NCBI GenBank assembly: GCA_036770365.1
Contig: DAIPJH010000006.1
Span: 85,228 to 149,227 of the forward strand
From: DAIPJH01 sp036770365
Lineage (GTDB): Bacteria; Pseudomonadota; Alphaproteobacteria; Rickettsiales; UBA998
DNA: 64,000 bases
Direction of reading: 5' to 3'
The notes under the pieces were generated by a model, which saw nothing but the letters and a program-made list of their open reading frames with translations, was not told the origin of the DNA and ran no database searches. Positions within the stretch are counted from its first letter, which is position 1, and every line of letters starts with the position of its first letter. Below, in pieces: positions 8,901-16,561 of this stretch. Both the position numbers and the translations under genes were made by a program.

Positions 8901-9380
8901 ATGCAGGGTCTCATCACACATTCTAAGGTCTATACACTCATGGCTGCCATTGCCATGCTAGGCTTTTCCTCTGCGGCGCAGGCACAAGATAATACCATGA
9001 CCCTTGAGCAAGTTGGCAATAACAACCAAGCCACAACCACCCAAGAAGGCTCTGCCAATAGCGCAGCACTACATCAAAATGGTGACGCCAACAGCTTAAT
9101 TGTCGCTCAAATTGGCAATCAAAACAGCATCAACGCTACTCAAGAAGGCAACAATAACGAAAGCAGAATCACCCAAACAGGCAATAATAATGAGGCGACC
9201 ATTCTGCAATCATCAACAGGTAATATTGTCGTCGTCGATCAAGCAGGTGATTCAGATATCGCTTCCATCACCCAACAAGGTGACAACAATAGCATAAACC
9301 TACAACAACTTAGCTCTAATGACAGCGCATACCTCTCTCAACACGGCAGCGGCAACACCATCACCGCCATTCAAAGATAA
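8901..9380 (+). CDS. Secreted curlin-repeat protein (CsgA/CsgB-like), short
   Basis: This 159-residue protein is likely an amyloid fibre subunit or nucleator. Residues 1-28 form a signal peptide ending SSAAQAQ. The rest is made of about 22-residue curlin repeats with the pattern Q-x-G-x-x-N-x-A/I and Gln/Asn ladders, for example LEQVGNNNQATTTQEGSANS and ITQTGNNNEATILQ. AAGGAGTT precedes the ATG, which begins MQGLITHSKV. It is followed by its own terminator and by a longer curlin-repeat gene. No csgD, csgE, csgF or csgG is in the window, so export must rely on genes elsewhere. The shorter length and more degenerate C-terminal repeats might suit a nucleator role, which is inference. Confidence 0.88.
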   Translation: MQGLITHSKVYTLMAAIAMLGFSSAAQAQDNTMTLEQVGNNNQATTTQEGSANSAALHQNGDANSLIVAQIGNQNSINATQEGNNNESRITQTGNNNEATILQSSTGNIVVVDQAGDSDIASITQQGDNNSINLQQLSSNDSAYLSQHGSGNTITAIQR

Positions 9381-9407
9381 CTTTTCCTTTACTTCTTTGT
9401 TCCCCTT

Positions 9408-9436
9408 AAAAGGAGGCTTTATGCCTCCTTTTTTGG
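9408..9436 (+). terminator. Terminator after first curlin-like gene
   Basis: AAAAGGAGGC and GCCTCCTTTT pair around a TTTAT loop and run into a T tract. An almost identical terminator follows the second curlin-like gene at 10579, supporting duplication of the whole unit. Confidence 0.9.
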
Positions 9437-9490
9437 TTTTTATACAAGGTCAAAACGTTGAAAGATAATAAAAAAAAGACAAAGGAGAAT

Positions 9491-9506
9491 TGTTACAGTT
9501 GTGTGA
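9491..9506 (+). promoter_or_regulatory. Conserved 16-base box upstream of the second curlin-like gene
   Basis: This is the second exact copy of TGTTACAGTTGTGTGA, 110 bases before the ATG at 9617. It matches the copy at 8776 in sequence and in spacing to the gene. Confidence 0.55.
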
Positions 9507-9616
9507 CATTTTAGTTAATTTTGTCGTTTTATAGTTTGAAGATAATAATAGTTATGAGATAATCACTTCAGTTAAGAAAATTAACTAAAATTAAAAAACA
9601 TTAAAGGAGTTATTCC

Positions 9617-10558
9617 ATGCAGCGTTCTTTCAAACATACCATGTTCACACTTCTCGCCTCAGTCGCCATGATTGGGCTTACCAGTGCAGCACACGCGGAA
9701 GCGAATAGCCTTGCCATTGAGCAGGTTGGTAACAACAACCAAGCAGCAGTCACCCAAGAAGGCTCAAACAATAACACCAACGTCAACCAACAAGGTGACG
9801 GCAACGCATATTCTGCGACAATTACTGGTGATGGCAACCAATCCACTGTGGCACAAGGTGGTTCAGCCAACAGCATTACGTCCACGGTCACGGGTACTGG
9901 CAACGCTAGCAATATTACACAAAGTGGTGACAATAATACGGTCACCAGCGACGTAAGTGGTGATGGCAATAATTTGAACGTACAGCAATCAGGAGACCAT
10001 AACGTTCTCTCATCAACACAAACAGGCACTGGTAACGATATCTTCACGGTTCAAGCAGGATCAGGAAGTGCTATCTCTGCAAACCAATCAGGCAACGGCA
10101 ACCACATCACCGCCACCCAAGCGAATGGTGAAGGTAATAATCTCAATGCCCTACAAACAGGTGACAACAACACCCTTACATCAGGACAGTTTGGGAATGC
10201 CAACGATATCTTTACAGTTCAAGCAGGGACAGGAAATAACATTTCTTCCAATCAAACGGGTGACAATAACCATGTAACTGCTGCACAAAATGGCAATGGA
10301 AACTATGCCGAGTTCAAGCAAGAAGGCAGTAACAACGAAGCAAGCATTACTCAAACCGACGACAATAATAATGGATTAATCCTCCAAACTGGCAATAGCA
10401 ATATTGGCAAAATCGATCAAAGTGGTGGCTTTAATCGAGCGACGATCGCTCAACAAGGCGACAGTAACAATGCGACCATCCAACAAACCACAGCAAACAA
10501 TGTTGCAAGCATTTCACAAAATGGTAGCGGCAACGTAGCAACCGCTGTACAACATTAA
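9617..10558 (+). CDS. Secreted curlin-repeat protein (CsgA-like), long
   Basis: This 313-residue protein has a signal peptide (about residues 1-28, ending SAAHAEA) and then a dozen or so curlin-type repeats. Repeat cores such as IEQVGNNNQAAVTQEGSNNN and VQQSGDHNVLSSTQTGTGND keep the Q-x-G-x-x-N spacing. Several central repeats replace the usual Gln with Thr or Ser and have GTGND/GDGNN turns. The composition is Asn, Gln, Gly, Thr and Ser with almost no charge, as in CsgA-like amyloids. AAAGGAGTT lies upstream of the ATG. Twice the length of its neighbour and regular, it is the better candidate for the major fibre subunit. A calcium-binding or adhesin repeat is less likely. Confidence 0.88.
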   Translation: MQRSFKHTMFTLLASVAMIGLTSAAHAEANSLAIEQVGNNNQAAVTQEGSNNNTNVNQQGDGNAYSATITGDGNQSTVAQGGSANSITSTVTGTGNASNITQSGDNNTVTSDVSGDGNNLNVQQSGDHNVLSSTQTGTGNDIFTVQAGSGSAISANQSGNGNHITATQANGEGNNLNALQTGDNNTLTSGQFGNANDIFTVQAGTGNNISSNQTGDNNHVTAAQNGNGNYAEFKQEGSNNEASITQTDDNNNGLILQTGNSNIGKIDQSGGFNRATIAQQGDSNNATIQQTTANNVASISQNGSGNVATAVQH

Positions 10559-10578
10559 CATTTCTTCCCTACCACGAG

Positions 10579-10607
10579 AAAAGGAGGCTTTATGCCTCCT
10601 TTTTTGT
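10579..10607 (+). terminator. Terminator after second curlin-like gene
   Basis: AAAAGGAGGC pairs with GCCTCCTTTT around TTTAT, followed by T residues. It matches the terminator at 9408. Confidence 0.9.
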
Positions 10608-10631
10608 GTCTAATTATCGACAACAAAAACA

Positions 10632-11561
10632 TTATGAAACCAAAGTACTATAGAGGTGCATGACGTTCTTATGCAAAAACCTACGAATTTGCATTTGCGG
10701 CTCTAACATTTCAATGATAGTGCCGAGTAACGGTGGATAGGCCTGCGTATGTGAGTTTAAAATTTGTTGCAATACATCTTGCAGCATATCATGCGGGTAT
10801 ACTCTCAAACTCTGCATAAAATCCTCCATCAGGGCAGCTTTCTGATCTTTGTTGACTGCGGGATAACGCCTAAATATATGCTGCACTATGCCGCATATTG
10901 CCTCTGATGTGATCGGTATAATCAACAACGCCGCTTCCCTTACCCCCGCTTCCACACGCCCTTTATGGCGCACATCTATTCTTTTCTGTGTACCACGAGT
11001 AGTAAAATACTTAAAATCAGTGAGATAAGGCGTAAGATAGGACAAATTAGGGCATGGCAAGGTTACCCGCTCACATACCCCATAATTACTTGATCCATAA
11101 TTACTTGATATTGTTTTTAAAGAAAGAGTTGGATCTGGTTTATTGGATAATGGTTTATTGGATAATGGTTTATTGGATGGTTGCAATGCGGCTGAAACGG
11201 TTTCACTATTTTTTAGGAGCTTAACCTCTCCCCGTATCTCTGCACTACGTTTTCCCTTCTCTCGCTGGCGTTCAATTTTTTGCGCAACATCTTCCCATGT
11301 TTTATCTAACCTTTTTTGCCTCAAAACCCCATCTTTCACATGAAAAAAAGGCATGATTGAGCTACGGTTTCGCTTCCAACGCGCAAGGGGCAAACGCACG
11401 ATTTTAGCAATTTCAACATCATCATCACGTACACCAATTCCATTATTGCGCCATATGTAAAGCAACAACAATAAATAAATGCCATGCTGCTCAGTAGTTA
11501 AATGATGGGTATCACCCAGATATGCGTCGGTATAAAACGGCATGATTGGGGCTTGTGCCAT
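10632..11561 (-). CDS. DUF1376 (YdaU-like) phage-type protein
   Basis: The N-terminal 110 residues of this 309-residue protein fit DUF1376, a domain of phage replication-type proteins. It shows MPFYTDAYLGDTHHLTTEQH, then a LLLLLYIWRNNG helix, DDDVEIAKIVRLPLARWKRN and FFHVKDGVLRQKRLDK. A basic linker follows (EKGKRSAEIRG). The linker then has three tandem copies of NKPLS-like units and two of SSNYG, each encoded by 15-base direct repeats. The C-terminal 130 residues are helical and unassigned. It stands alone between the curlin genes and cyaY, with no phage neighbours. It may be a remnant of the same prophage or GTA ancestry as the terminase. Confidence 0.82.
   Translation of the reverse strand: MAQAPIMPFYTDAYLGDTHHLTTEQHGIYLLLLLYIWRNNGIGVRDDDVEIAKIVRLPLARWKRNRSSIMPFFHVKDGVLRQKRLDKTWEDVAQKIERQREKGKRSAEIRGEVKLLKNSETVSAALQPSNKPLSNKPLSNKPDPTLSLKTISSNYGSSNYGVCERVTLPCPNLSYLTPYLTDFKYFTTRGTQKRIDVRHKGRVEAGVREAALLIIPITSEAICGIVQHIFRRYPAVNKDQKAALMEDFMQSLRVYPHDMLQDVLQQILNSHTQAYPPLLGTIIEMLEPQMQIRRFLHKNVMHLYSTLVS
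11082..11179. repeat. Two sets of 15-base tandem repeats inside the DUF1376 gene
   Basis: ATAATTACTTGATCC occurs at 11082-11096 and again, nearly complete, at 11097-11110. TTTATTGGATAATGG occurs at 11139-11153 and 11154-11168, with a partial copy to 11179. Both have a period of five codons, so changes in copy number would lengthen or shorten the linker without a frameshift. Confidence 0.8.
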
Positions 11562-11722
11562 GAAATATCACTCCTTTTGTGTGACAAGTTAAGCAACAAT
11601 CAAAACCTTACAGCCAGATTACAGGAAGAGGAAATCTGATAAATTGCTAAAGTCATTGCCAAGCATGGCGCGGAGCTGTAACGTTATAGCGATATCTATC
11701 TGAACCATTGACCCTGCACACT

Positions 11723-12079
11723 ATGACCTCACACACACCCTCATCTCCCCTCACTGAGTCAGAGTTCCGCGAGCGTGCAGATGCAACGCTGGAATATCTG
11801 TTTGAGAAGCTTGACGAAGAAGATATGGGCGGCGTTTTGGATCTAGATTTGCAAGAAGGTGTATTGTCTATTGCAACCAACACAGGTCACGCTTTTGTGG
11901 TCAGCCGCCACGTCCCTAGCAAAGAAATATGGCTTTCTTCTCCACTCACAGGCGGGCTACATTTTGCTTACCCCTACAAACAAGATGACTGGTGGCTGCG
12001 TGATGGCCGCACCCTCACCGTGGTACTTTCCGAAGAAATTAGTCAAACGACAGGCTGTGAATTCACGCTCGGCACATAA
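11723..12079 (+). CDS. cyaY: Frataxin-like iron donor protein CyaY
   Basis: This 118-residue protein belongs to the frataxin family, which binds iron and modulates cysteine desulfurase activity in Fe-S cluster assembly. ATG 11723 gives MTSHTPSSPLTESEFRERAD, the usual acidic first helix. The helix continues with LEYLFEKLDEED; strands follow with VLSIATNTGHAFVVSRH, then KEIWLSSPLTGGLHF and the family's DWWLRDGRTL near 95. A TTG five codons upstream is in frame but less likely. Its 3' end overlaps the convergent glutamine-synthetase-like gene by 37 bases. Confidence 0.92.
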   Translation: MTSHTPSSPLTESEFRERADATLEYLFEKLDEEDMGGVLDLDLQEGVLSIATNTGHAFVVSRHVPSKEIWLSSPLTGGLHFAYPYKQDDWWLRDGRTLTVVLSEEISQTTGCEFTLGT

Positions 12080-12891
12080 AATGGTGCAAGTTCGTACATA
12101 GGCAAACTGGCGTCGCCATAAATAGGATCAGGCGGCGTAAGATGATGCGTTATACCATATGCAATACCTTGTAATACCGCCGCGATCACATGTTCGATGT
12201 TGGCGTCTGCCCCTGCTACGCGATGCTCGATACGTCGCGCAGTGCTACGCGGTGACCCAGCAAGATGTTCCTTACCCTGAAGCAATCCTAACCCATCAGG
12301 GATACGTAATGCGGTGGTGCGGTTATTATAACCCCAACTAACAGTCACAGGAGCATGAAATCCTGACACTACCCGCCGCCATGATGCCTCTGATGGCATG
12401 AACACGTGAAGATAATCAGGCATCGTCACTAACAATCCCGCCAAGCTCTGCTGAAGCGGCGCACTCAGAACCCCTTCTTGTTTGATGTAAAGTAGATTAC
12501 CACCATCGCCTTCGAGGTGGACATGGATATGAATTCCACTGCCATAATCTTGTGCAAATGGTTTGGCTGAGAAATCTGCCATGAAACCCATCTGTGAAGC
12601 GATATCCTGAGCAACGCCGCGGAGCGCACGTGCCTGCGCGACCAATATTTCAAGATCATTCGTTGGAAAAAGTGCAGCTTCAACCTGCCCCAAACCAGAT
12701 TCTTCATTGACCGAATGAAGCAACAACCCAGCCTGCTGAATTCGCTCGAGATAGACCGCACGTGTAGCATTATCTGCAGGCATAGCATCATCAAGACGAC
12801 GTAGATACCATTCCCACTCCAACGCAACACACGCCACCACGCCACAGCTTTGCTGTAACGCCAGCGACGCGTTATGCGCACTCAACAACAT
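12043..12891 (-). CDS. Glutamine-synthetase-like protein lacking the N-terminal domain
   Basis: This 282-residue protein contains most of the catalytic (C-terminal) fold of glutamine synthetase or gamma-glutamyl-ligase enzymes. Visible elements are ESGLGQVEAAL (metal-binding strand, near 63-73), then FSAKPF, GSGIHIHVHL (near 115-125), a LLVTMPDYLHVFMPSEASWRR segment and SWGYNNRTTALRIP (near 190-203). RRIEHRVAGADAN follows near 220. The N-terminal beta-grasp domain of normal enzymes (about 100 residues) is absent, and total length is well under the usual 430-470. Its ATG follows the trxA stop by one base, so the two form an operon. It could be a divergent ligase or a pseudoenzyme; the metal and ammonia-site residues seem largely kept. 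It is not an obvious truncation artefact, since no missing N-terminal half lies upstream. Confidence 0.8.
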   Translation of the reverse strand: MLLSAHNASLALQQSCGVVACVALEWEWYLRRLDDAMPADNATRAVYLERIQQAGLLLHSVNEESGLGQVEAALFPTNDLEILVAQARALRGVAQDIASQMGFMADFSAKPFAQDYGSGIHIHVHLEGDGGNLLYIKQEGVLSAPLQQSLAGLLVTMPDYLHVFMPSEASWRRVVSGFHAPVTVSWGYNNRTTALRIPDGLGLLQGKEHLAGSPRSTARRIEHRVAGADANIEHVIAAVLQGIAYGITHHLTPPDPIYGDASLPMYELAPFYVPSVNSQPVV

Positions 12892-12892
12892 A

Positions 12893-13216
12893 CTAAGCTA
12901 CTTGAGACTCAATCCACTCTTTAAGCTGCCCCTTAGGGAGCGCACCAGCTTTAGTGGCGATCGGCTTACCATCCTTAAACAAGATCATGGTCGGGATCGC
13001 ACGTACATTATATCTAGTTGGTGCTTCAGGATTTTGATCAATATTCATTTTTGCAATCGTCACTTTGCCTGCAAGCTCACCCGCAAGTTCATCCAAAATA
13101 GGCGAAAGCTGACGGCACGGCCCACACCACTCTGCCCAAAAATCGACCAACACTGCCCCTGATGCACCCAACACTTGCGCCTCAAAATTATCATCCGTTA
13201 CATGCGTCGAAACCAT
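12893..13216 (-). CDS. trxA: Thioredoxin
   Basis: This 107-residue cytosolic dithiol reductant has the active site WCGPC, with cysteines at 31 and 34 in FWAEWCGPCRQ. The cis-proline segment is VRAIPTMILFKDG near 72-84, and the C-terminal helix ends EWIESQVA. ATG 13216 is preceded by AAGGGAGA at good spacing. An in-frame TTG seven codons upstream is less likely. It is the first gene of a two-gene operon with the glutamine-synthetase-like gene. Confidence 0.96.
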   Translation of the reverse strand: MVSTHVTDDNFEAQVLGASGAVLVDFWAEWCGPCRQLSPILDELAGELAGKVTIAKMNIDQNPEAPTRYNVRAIPTMILFKDGKPIATKAGALPKGQLKEWIESQVA

Positions 13217-13342
13217 GTGTATCTCCCTTATTTTCAACGTTCAACTTCACCATAGATAGATAAGCCATCTCCACAAATAGTCAAGCGGTAGCTGTATTTT
13301 TGTACGTCGCCGCAAACGGAAAATTAACTAATTTTAAGTATA

Positions 13343-13395
13343 TTAAAGTATGATTTGCATCATATTGTCATAAAACTGTCATCGTGATACTTTAA
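13343..13395. promoter_or_regulatory. Nested inverted repeats upstream of a hypothetical gene
   Basis: TTAAAGTAT (13343-13351) and ATACTTTAA (13387-13395) are perfect inverted copies 35 bases apart. Between them lies a tighter palindrome, ATGATTTGCATCAT (13350-13363). They precede the ATG at 13432 by about 40 bases, where operators are common. This is a candidate only. Confidence 0.35.
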
Positions 13396-13431
13396 CATGA
13401 CTACTGGGTAATATTGTAAGGATTGGGTTGT

Positions 13432-13893
13432 ATGGTCGCTCCATTTGCAACGAAGACTGCCAAAACAGCGGCGGAATTGGAAGAAGAAAAGTGCAAAAGC
13501 GTTGGCTTTGGCGCAAGCGAAGAAGATTTGGCGCGTGACGCCGCAGCTATTGAAGCAAAGCGCGCAGCAGAGGCAGCCGCCGCCGCAGAGAGGGCTAGAA
13601 TCGAAAAAGAACAAAATCCTTCCTACGTACCACCTGCACTCGATATACTCGCAAACATCAGCTTTGATGCTCCCGCGACCTTTACAATGCCTGCGCCAAT
13701 GTCACCACCGCAAAGCACCATGCTCGCCATGGATGAACTTGCCGCACAGGCACGCCTAAGATTCAATGAAGCGATCGACGCGAGTGCTGCGACGCCCGAA
13801 GCCAAAGCAACCGCAAAAGATGCGCTCGCATCAAAACCTGACGCCCTCATATTAGAGACCTATCACTACGCCATGAAGGACATTGCTGTATGA
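13432..13893 (+). CDS. Hypothetical alanine-rich protein
   Basis: I do not recognise this 153-residue protein. ATG 13432 gives MVAPFATKTAKTAAELEEE; TAAGGATT lies upstream, though spacing to an ATG three codons earlier is also acceptable. The first 60 residues are a charged Ala/Glu/Arg/Lys helix (coiled-coil-like). A Pro/Met-rich linker near 85-100 (TMPAPMSPPQ) leads to a second helical part with AQARLRFNEAID. There is no signal peptide or membrane segment. The stop overlaps the next ATG (ATGA), so the two genes are translationally coupled and probably act together. Confidence 0.75.
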   Translation: MVAPFATKTAKTAAELEEEKCKSVGFGASEEDLARDAAAIEAKRAAEAAAAAERARIEKEQNPSYVPPALDILANISFDAPATFTMPAPMSPPQSTMLAMDELAAQARLRFNEAIDASAATPEAKATAKDALASKPDALILETYHYAMKDIAV

Positions 13894-14981
13894 CAACGGA
13901 AACAGAAAATAAAGCATTGTTAAATGCGCTAGATGAAAAAATGCCTGATGTTGGCGCACCACTTGCCGCGTCAGCAGCAAGTAATCAACCAAGCCAAGCA
14001 ACAGCCCCAGCTGCACCAGAGACTGTCACCTCCGCAGCACCACAATATGCACCTTCTTCTGTCAATTTAGACGAAATGAATTATGATGTGCCTGCCAAAG
14101 CAGCATCGCCTACTCTTGCACAAGCCAACCCTCAAGATGTTGACTTTGATAAACCTTATACTGCTGCCGATAAAACCAGAGATCAAGCAGCGACCATTCG
14201 CAAAGAACTGGATGGCACGATCGAGCAAGCACTCAAAGACCCTAATCTTACACAAGAACAAAAAGATAAATTGCGTGATATCCAGCAAAATGTCGGAAGA
14301 ATGAACGACGCTGAGCTGGTAACCAAATATGAAGCCGCACAAAAACAAGCGGAACAAACAGCGCAAGGACAAGGTCAAAGCCAAGGTCAAGAAGGTCCAA
14401 AAGACAAAACGCGTGATGTTCTCTCTGCTGCTGCCGCGATGTTCCCAGAATTGGCAATTGCCATTGCCATTTATGATATGTTCGCAGATGAACAGAAAAA
14501 AAATGTTGCCGCTGTCACTCCTGCTGCGGGAGAAAAAACCGCGGAAGCAGATAAAGTCACTCCCGCTGCTGGCGAAACACCCACAGCCCCTCCCCCAGAA
14601 AAGAAACTTAAGGTCGATGGTGAAGAATCAAATAAACCCATAGCAACAGCGCAAGCACACGCGACGACTACACCACCTACCGCTGCAACGAACACTGGTC
14701 AAGACCGCGTTACAGAAGGTGAAAACTATGATCATGAAGGACGCAATCACCCTGCAAAACAACCCAAGCAATCCGAACCTGTGATTTTACGCACCGCAGA
14801 TCATACCTCAACCAAAGGACTTCCTCCCTATGAGGCTGATGCTGCAAAGCAAGAAGGTAACGAGATGGCGAATAAAGGTGTGAGCATGGACAAAAATGCA
14901 CCGCAAAACCTCACCATGGACGATGTTCGCGCACCAACATTTGCGGGCGTTGGAAAAACAGAAGAACGTGGCGTTGCCTAA
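13890..14981 (+). CDS. Hypothetical low-complexity protein with a hydrophobic segment
   Basis: This 363-residue protein is unknown to me. Residues 1-60 and 190-300 are Ala/Pro/Thr/Gln-rich and look disordered. Residues 95-155 are a charged helix (DQAATIRKELDGTIEQALKD). One hydrophobic stretch near 180-200 (AAAAMFPELAIAIAIYDMF) could be a membrane helix. The motif TPAAGE occurs twice near 213-232, with EKTAEADKV between the copies. It is coupled by a 4-base overlap to the 153-residue gene upstream and converges on the oxidase-like gene with a 4-base overlap. Similar Ala/Pro-rich hypotheticals occur at 21784 and 45650, possibly of one functional class, though I see no clear homology. Confidence 0.75.
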   Translation: MTTETENKALLNALDEKMPDVGAPLAASAASNQPSQATAPAAPETVTSAAPQYAPSSVNLDEMNYDVPAKAASPTLAQANPQDVDFDKPYTAADKTRDQAATIRKELDGTIEQALKDPNLTQEQKDKLRDIQQNVGRMNDAELVTKYEAAQKQAEQTAQGQGQSQGQEGPKDKTRDVLSAAAAMFPELAIAIAIYDMFADEQKKNVAAVTPAAGEKTAEADKVTPAAGETPTAPPPEKKLKVDGEESNKPIATAQAHATTTPPTAATNTGQDRVTEGENYDHEGRNHPAKQPKQSEPVILRTADHTSTKGLPPYEADAAKQEGNEMANKGVSMDKNAPQNLTMDDVRAPTFAGVGKTEERGVA

Positions 14982-16360
14982 TTTTTTACTTGTTTTCTGG
15001 CTTTCCATACGACAATCAAGAACAGAACTCCGCCGATGATGGCGAGCAGTCCACCGAGTCCCATGATTCCCATAAAGACTTTTGCGCCCATCTCTCCACC
15101 AGGGACTTCTCCAGGGGTTTTACGTAGCACCTCATAGCCGCCTGAAAAAAACAATCCTGAGATGTGGAGCAACTGCCCAAAACCATAAAGCATCGGCTGC
15201 CATATGGCGAGCTTCCAACGACTCACATCAGCGTAACCTAATGTCGGTAACAACACAAACATCACCCCCATAAAGGCAAGCGAAACACCAATGATAGAGC
15301 CGTGATAATGTGCAGGGATGCGAACATTCGGCCCATCAATCAACATCCCAAAAACACCCCCCACACCAAACAACAAGATCGACATCATCAGCGCACTAAC
15401 CAAAGCGGGACGCTCTGCCCATAACTTTTTAACGCAGGAAAGAATCGCCCACAGCGTCCACGGCGCAAGCAGCATCGCCGCTGTACCACCCGCATGGATC
15501 ATATGCTTGGTGAAAAAATCAGTAAACTCATAATCATATATTTTATACTGCATAAATGCCATCGGCGTTCCGAGTACTGCCAACAACCCTACCATCATAA
15601 GCATCACTAATAAGACTGGTTTTGTTTTTGGTAATGTAACACCACACGCAGACAGCAACACAAGCCACGAGACCAACATTAATTCTGTATGCGTAAATTG
15701 GACAATATGCCCACCTGCCCAAAACAGATGTTCAAAATAAACCTGACCTATAATACCTTCTCCCTGTAGCAACACATACGACGCCACCAAAGCAATACAC
15801 GCAACCACATAGATGAACGCAGAGATAAACACACCGAGCGACCATATACCCGCGGATGTACGTAACCACTCCCTAGTGATAGTTGGGACGCTACGGATCA
15901 CTGTCCACACAGCATGCACACATGATGACACCAGCAACAATCGAATGGCACTAATGAATAATGGGCTGTCTAATACGGGAATATAATTATTCAAATAAGG
16001 CTGCGGCGCATGGGAAAATGGCGCATAGGCAAGTAGTAAAAGCCCTGCGACGAAGATATTTCGCAACAAATTCTCCAAAAACGGTACACGTTCTCCGCCC
16101 AGCATACTCCAAAACATATTGGCACAGCCAAAGAACCAGCCGACCACCAGCAAATCCACATGCACGATCAAGCTCGTGTGGAACACTTCTTTAAATGGCA
16201 ATATACTGGTGATTTTTGGGGTACGTGCCAGCACAATAATAATCGAGTACACGCCCGACATTGCAAGTGCCAAGATTGCAACCCACAACCAGCGACGCAC
16301 AGCACCTAAGGTTAGCACATCTTGCTGTTCTGACGTTGCAGACTCTAGCCACATGACCAT
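14978..16360 (-). CDS. Heme-copper-oxidase-subunit-I-like membrane protein
   Basis: This 460-residue protein has about twelve predicted membrane helices and resembles orphan proteins often labelled cbb3-type cytochrome oxidase subunit I. Histidines fall at helix positions expected for heme ligation: VHVDLLVVGWFFGCANMFW (helix 2), EHLFWAGGHIVQFTHTELML (middle), KHMIHAGGTAAMLL, then HYHGSIIGVSLAFM and LHISGLFFSGGYEV toward the C-terminus. The usual partner subunits (CcoO/CcoP or CoxB/CoxC) are not adjacent, so it probably does not act as a standard terminal oxidase. Short cytoplasmic ends (MVMWLESATS and a basic tail WKARKQVKN) fit a complete protein. It is divergent from an RTX gene. Confidence 0.75.
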   Translation of the reverse strand: MVMWLESATSEQQDVLTLGAVRRWLWVAILALAMSGVYSIIIVLARTPKITSILPFKEVFHTSLIVHVDLLVVGWFFGCANMFWSMLGGERVPFLENLLRNIFVAGLLLLAYAPFSHAPQPYLNNYIPVLDSPLFISAIRLLLVSSCVHAVWTVIRSVPTITREWLRTSAGIWSLGVFISAFIYVVACIALVASYVLLQGEGIIGQVYFEHLFWAGGHIVQFTHTELMLVSWLVLLSACGVTLPKTKPVLLVMLMMVGLLAVLGTPMAFMQYKIYDYEFTDFFTKHMIHAGGTAAMLLAPWTLWAILSCVKKLWAERPALVSALMMSILLFGVGGVFGMLIDGPNVRIPAHYHGSIIGVSLAFMGVMFVLLPTLGYADVSRWKLAIWQPMLYGFGQLLHISGLFFSGGYEVLRKTPGEVPGGEMGAKVFMGIMGLGGLLAIIGGVLFLIVVWKARKQVKN

Positions 16361-16398
16361 AACACCCCACTATTTTCATCAAGAATGATTGGATGCAG

Positions 16399-16428
16399 TT
16401 AGCACAGCATCAACGTTTAGCACAGCAT
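16399..16428. promoter_or_regulatory. Direct repeat in a divergent promoter region
   Basis: TTAGCACAGCAT occurs at 16399-16410 and again at 16417-16428, 18 bases apart start to start. The pair sits between the oxidase-like gene (start 16360) and the RTX gene (start 16562) and could be a binding site for a regulator of either. No other copies were noticed. Confidence 0.35.
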
Positions 16429-16561
16429 TATTTAATTAGTATCATCAAATTCCACCAACTCCCACCGCAAATAAGTTAACAAATAATTAATATTATAATT
16501 GACAATACGATGAAAATTCATAATATCCCCCAGCAATGAACATAACATCACAGGTAATAAC

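Noticed and set aside
9610..10047. Minus-strand open frame opposite the long curlin gene
   Set aside because: It arises from the repetitive curlin coding sequence and has no ribosome site or family resemblance.
9000..10550. Possible CRISPR-like array in the regularly repeated DNA
   Set aside because: The repeats vary and keep the reading frame of curlin repeats, with no conserved repeat-spacer structure. The RTX regions were rejected on the same grounds.
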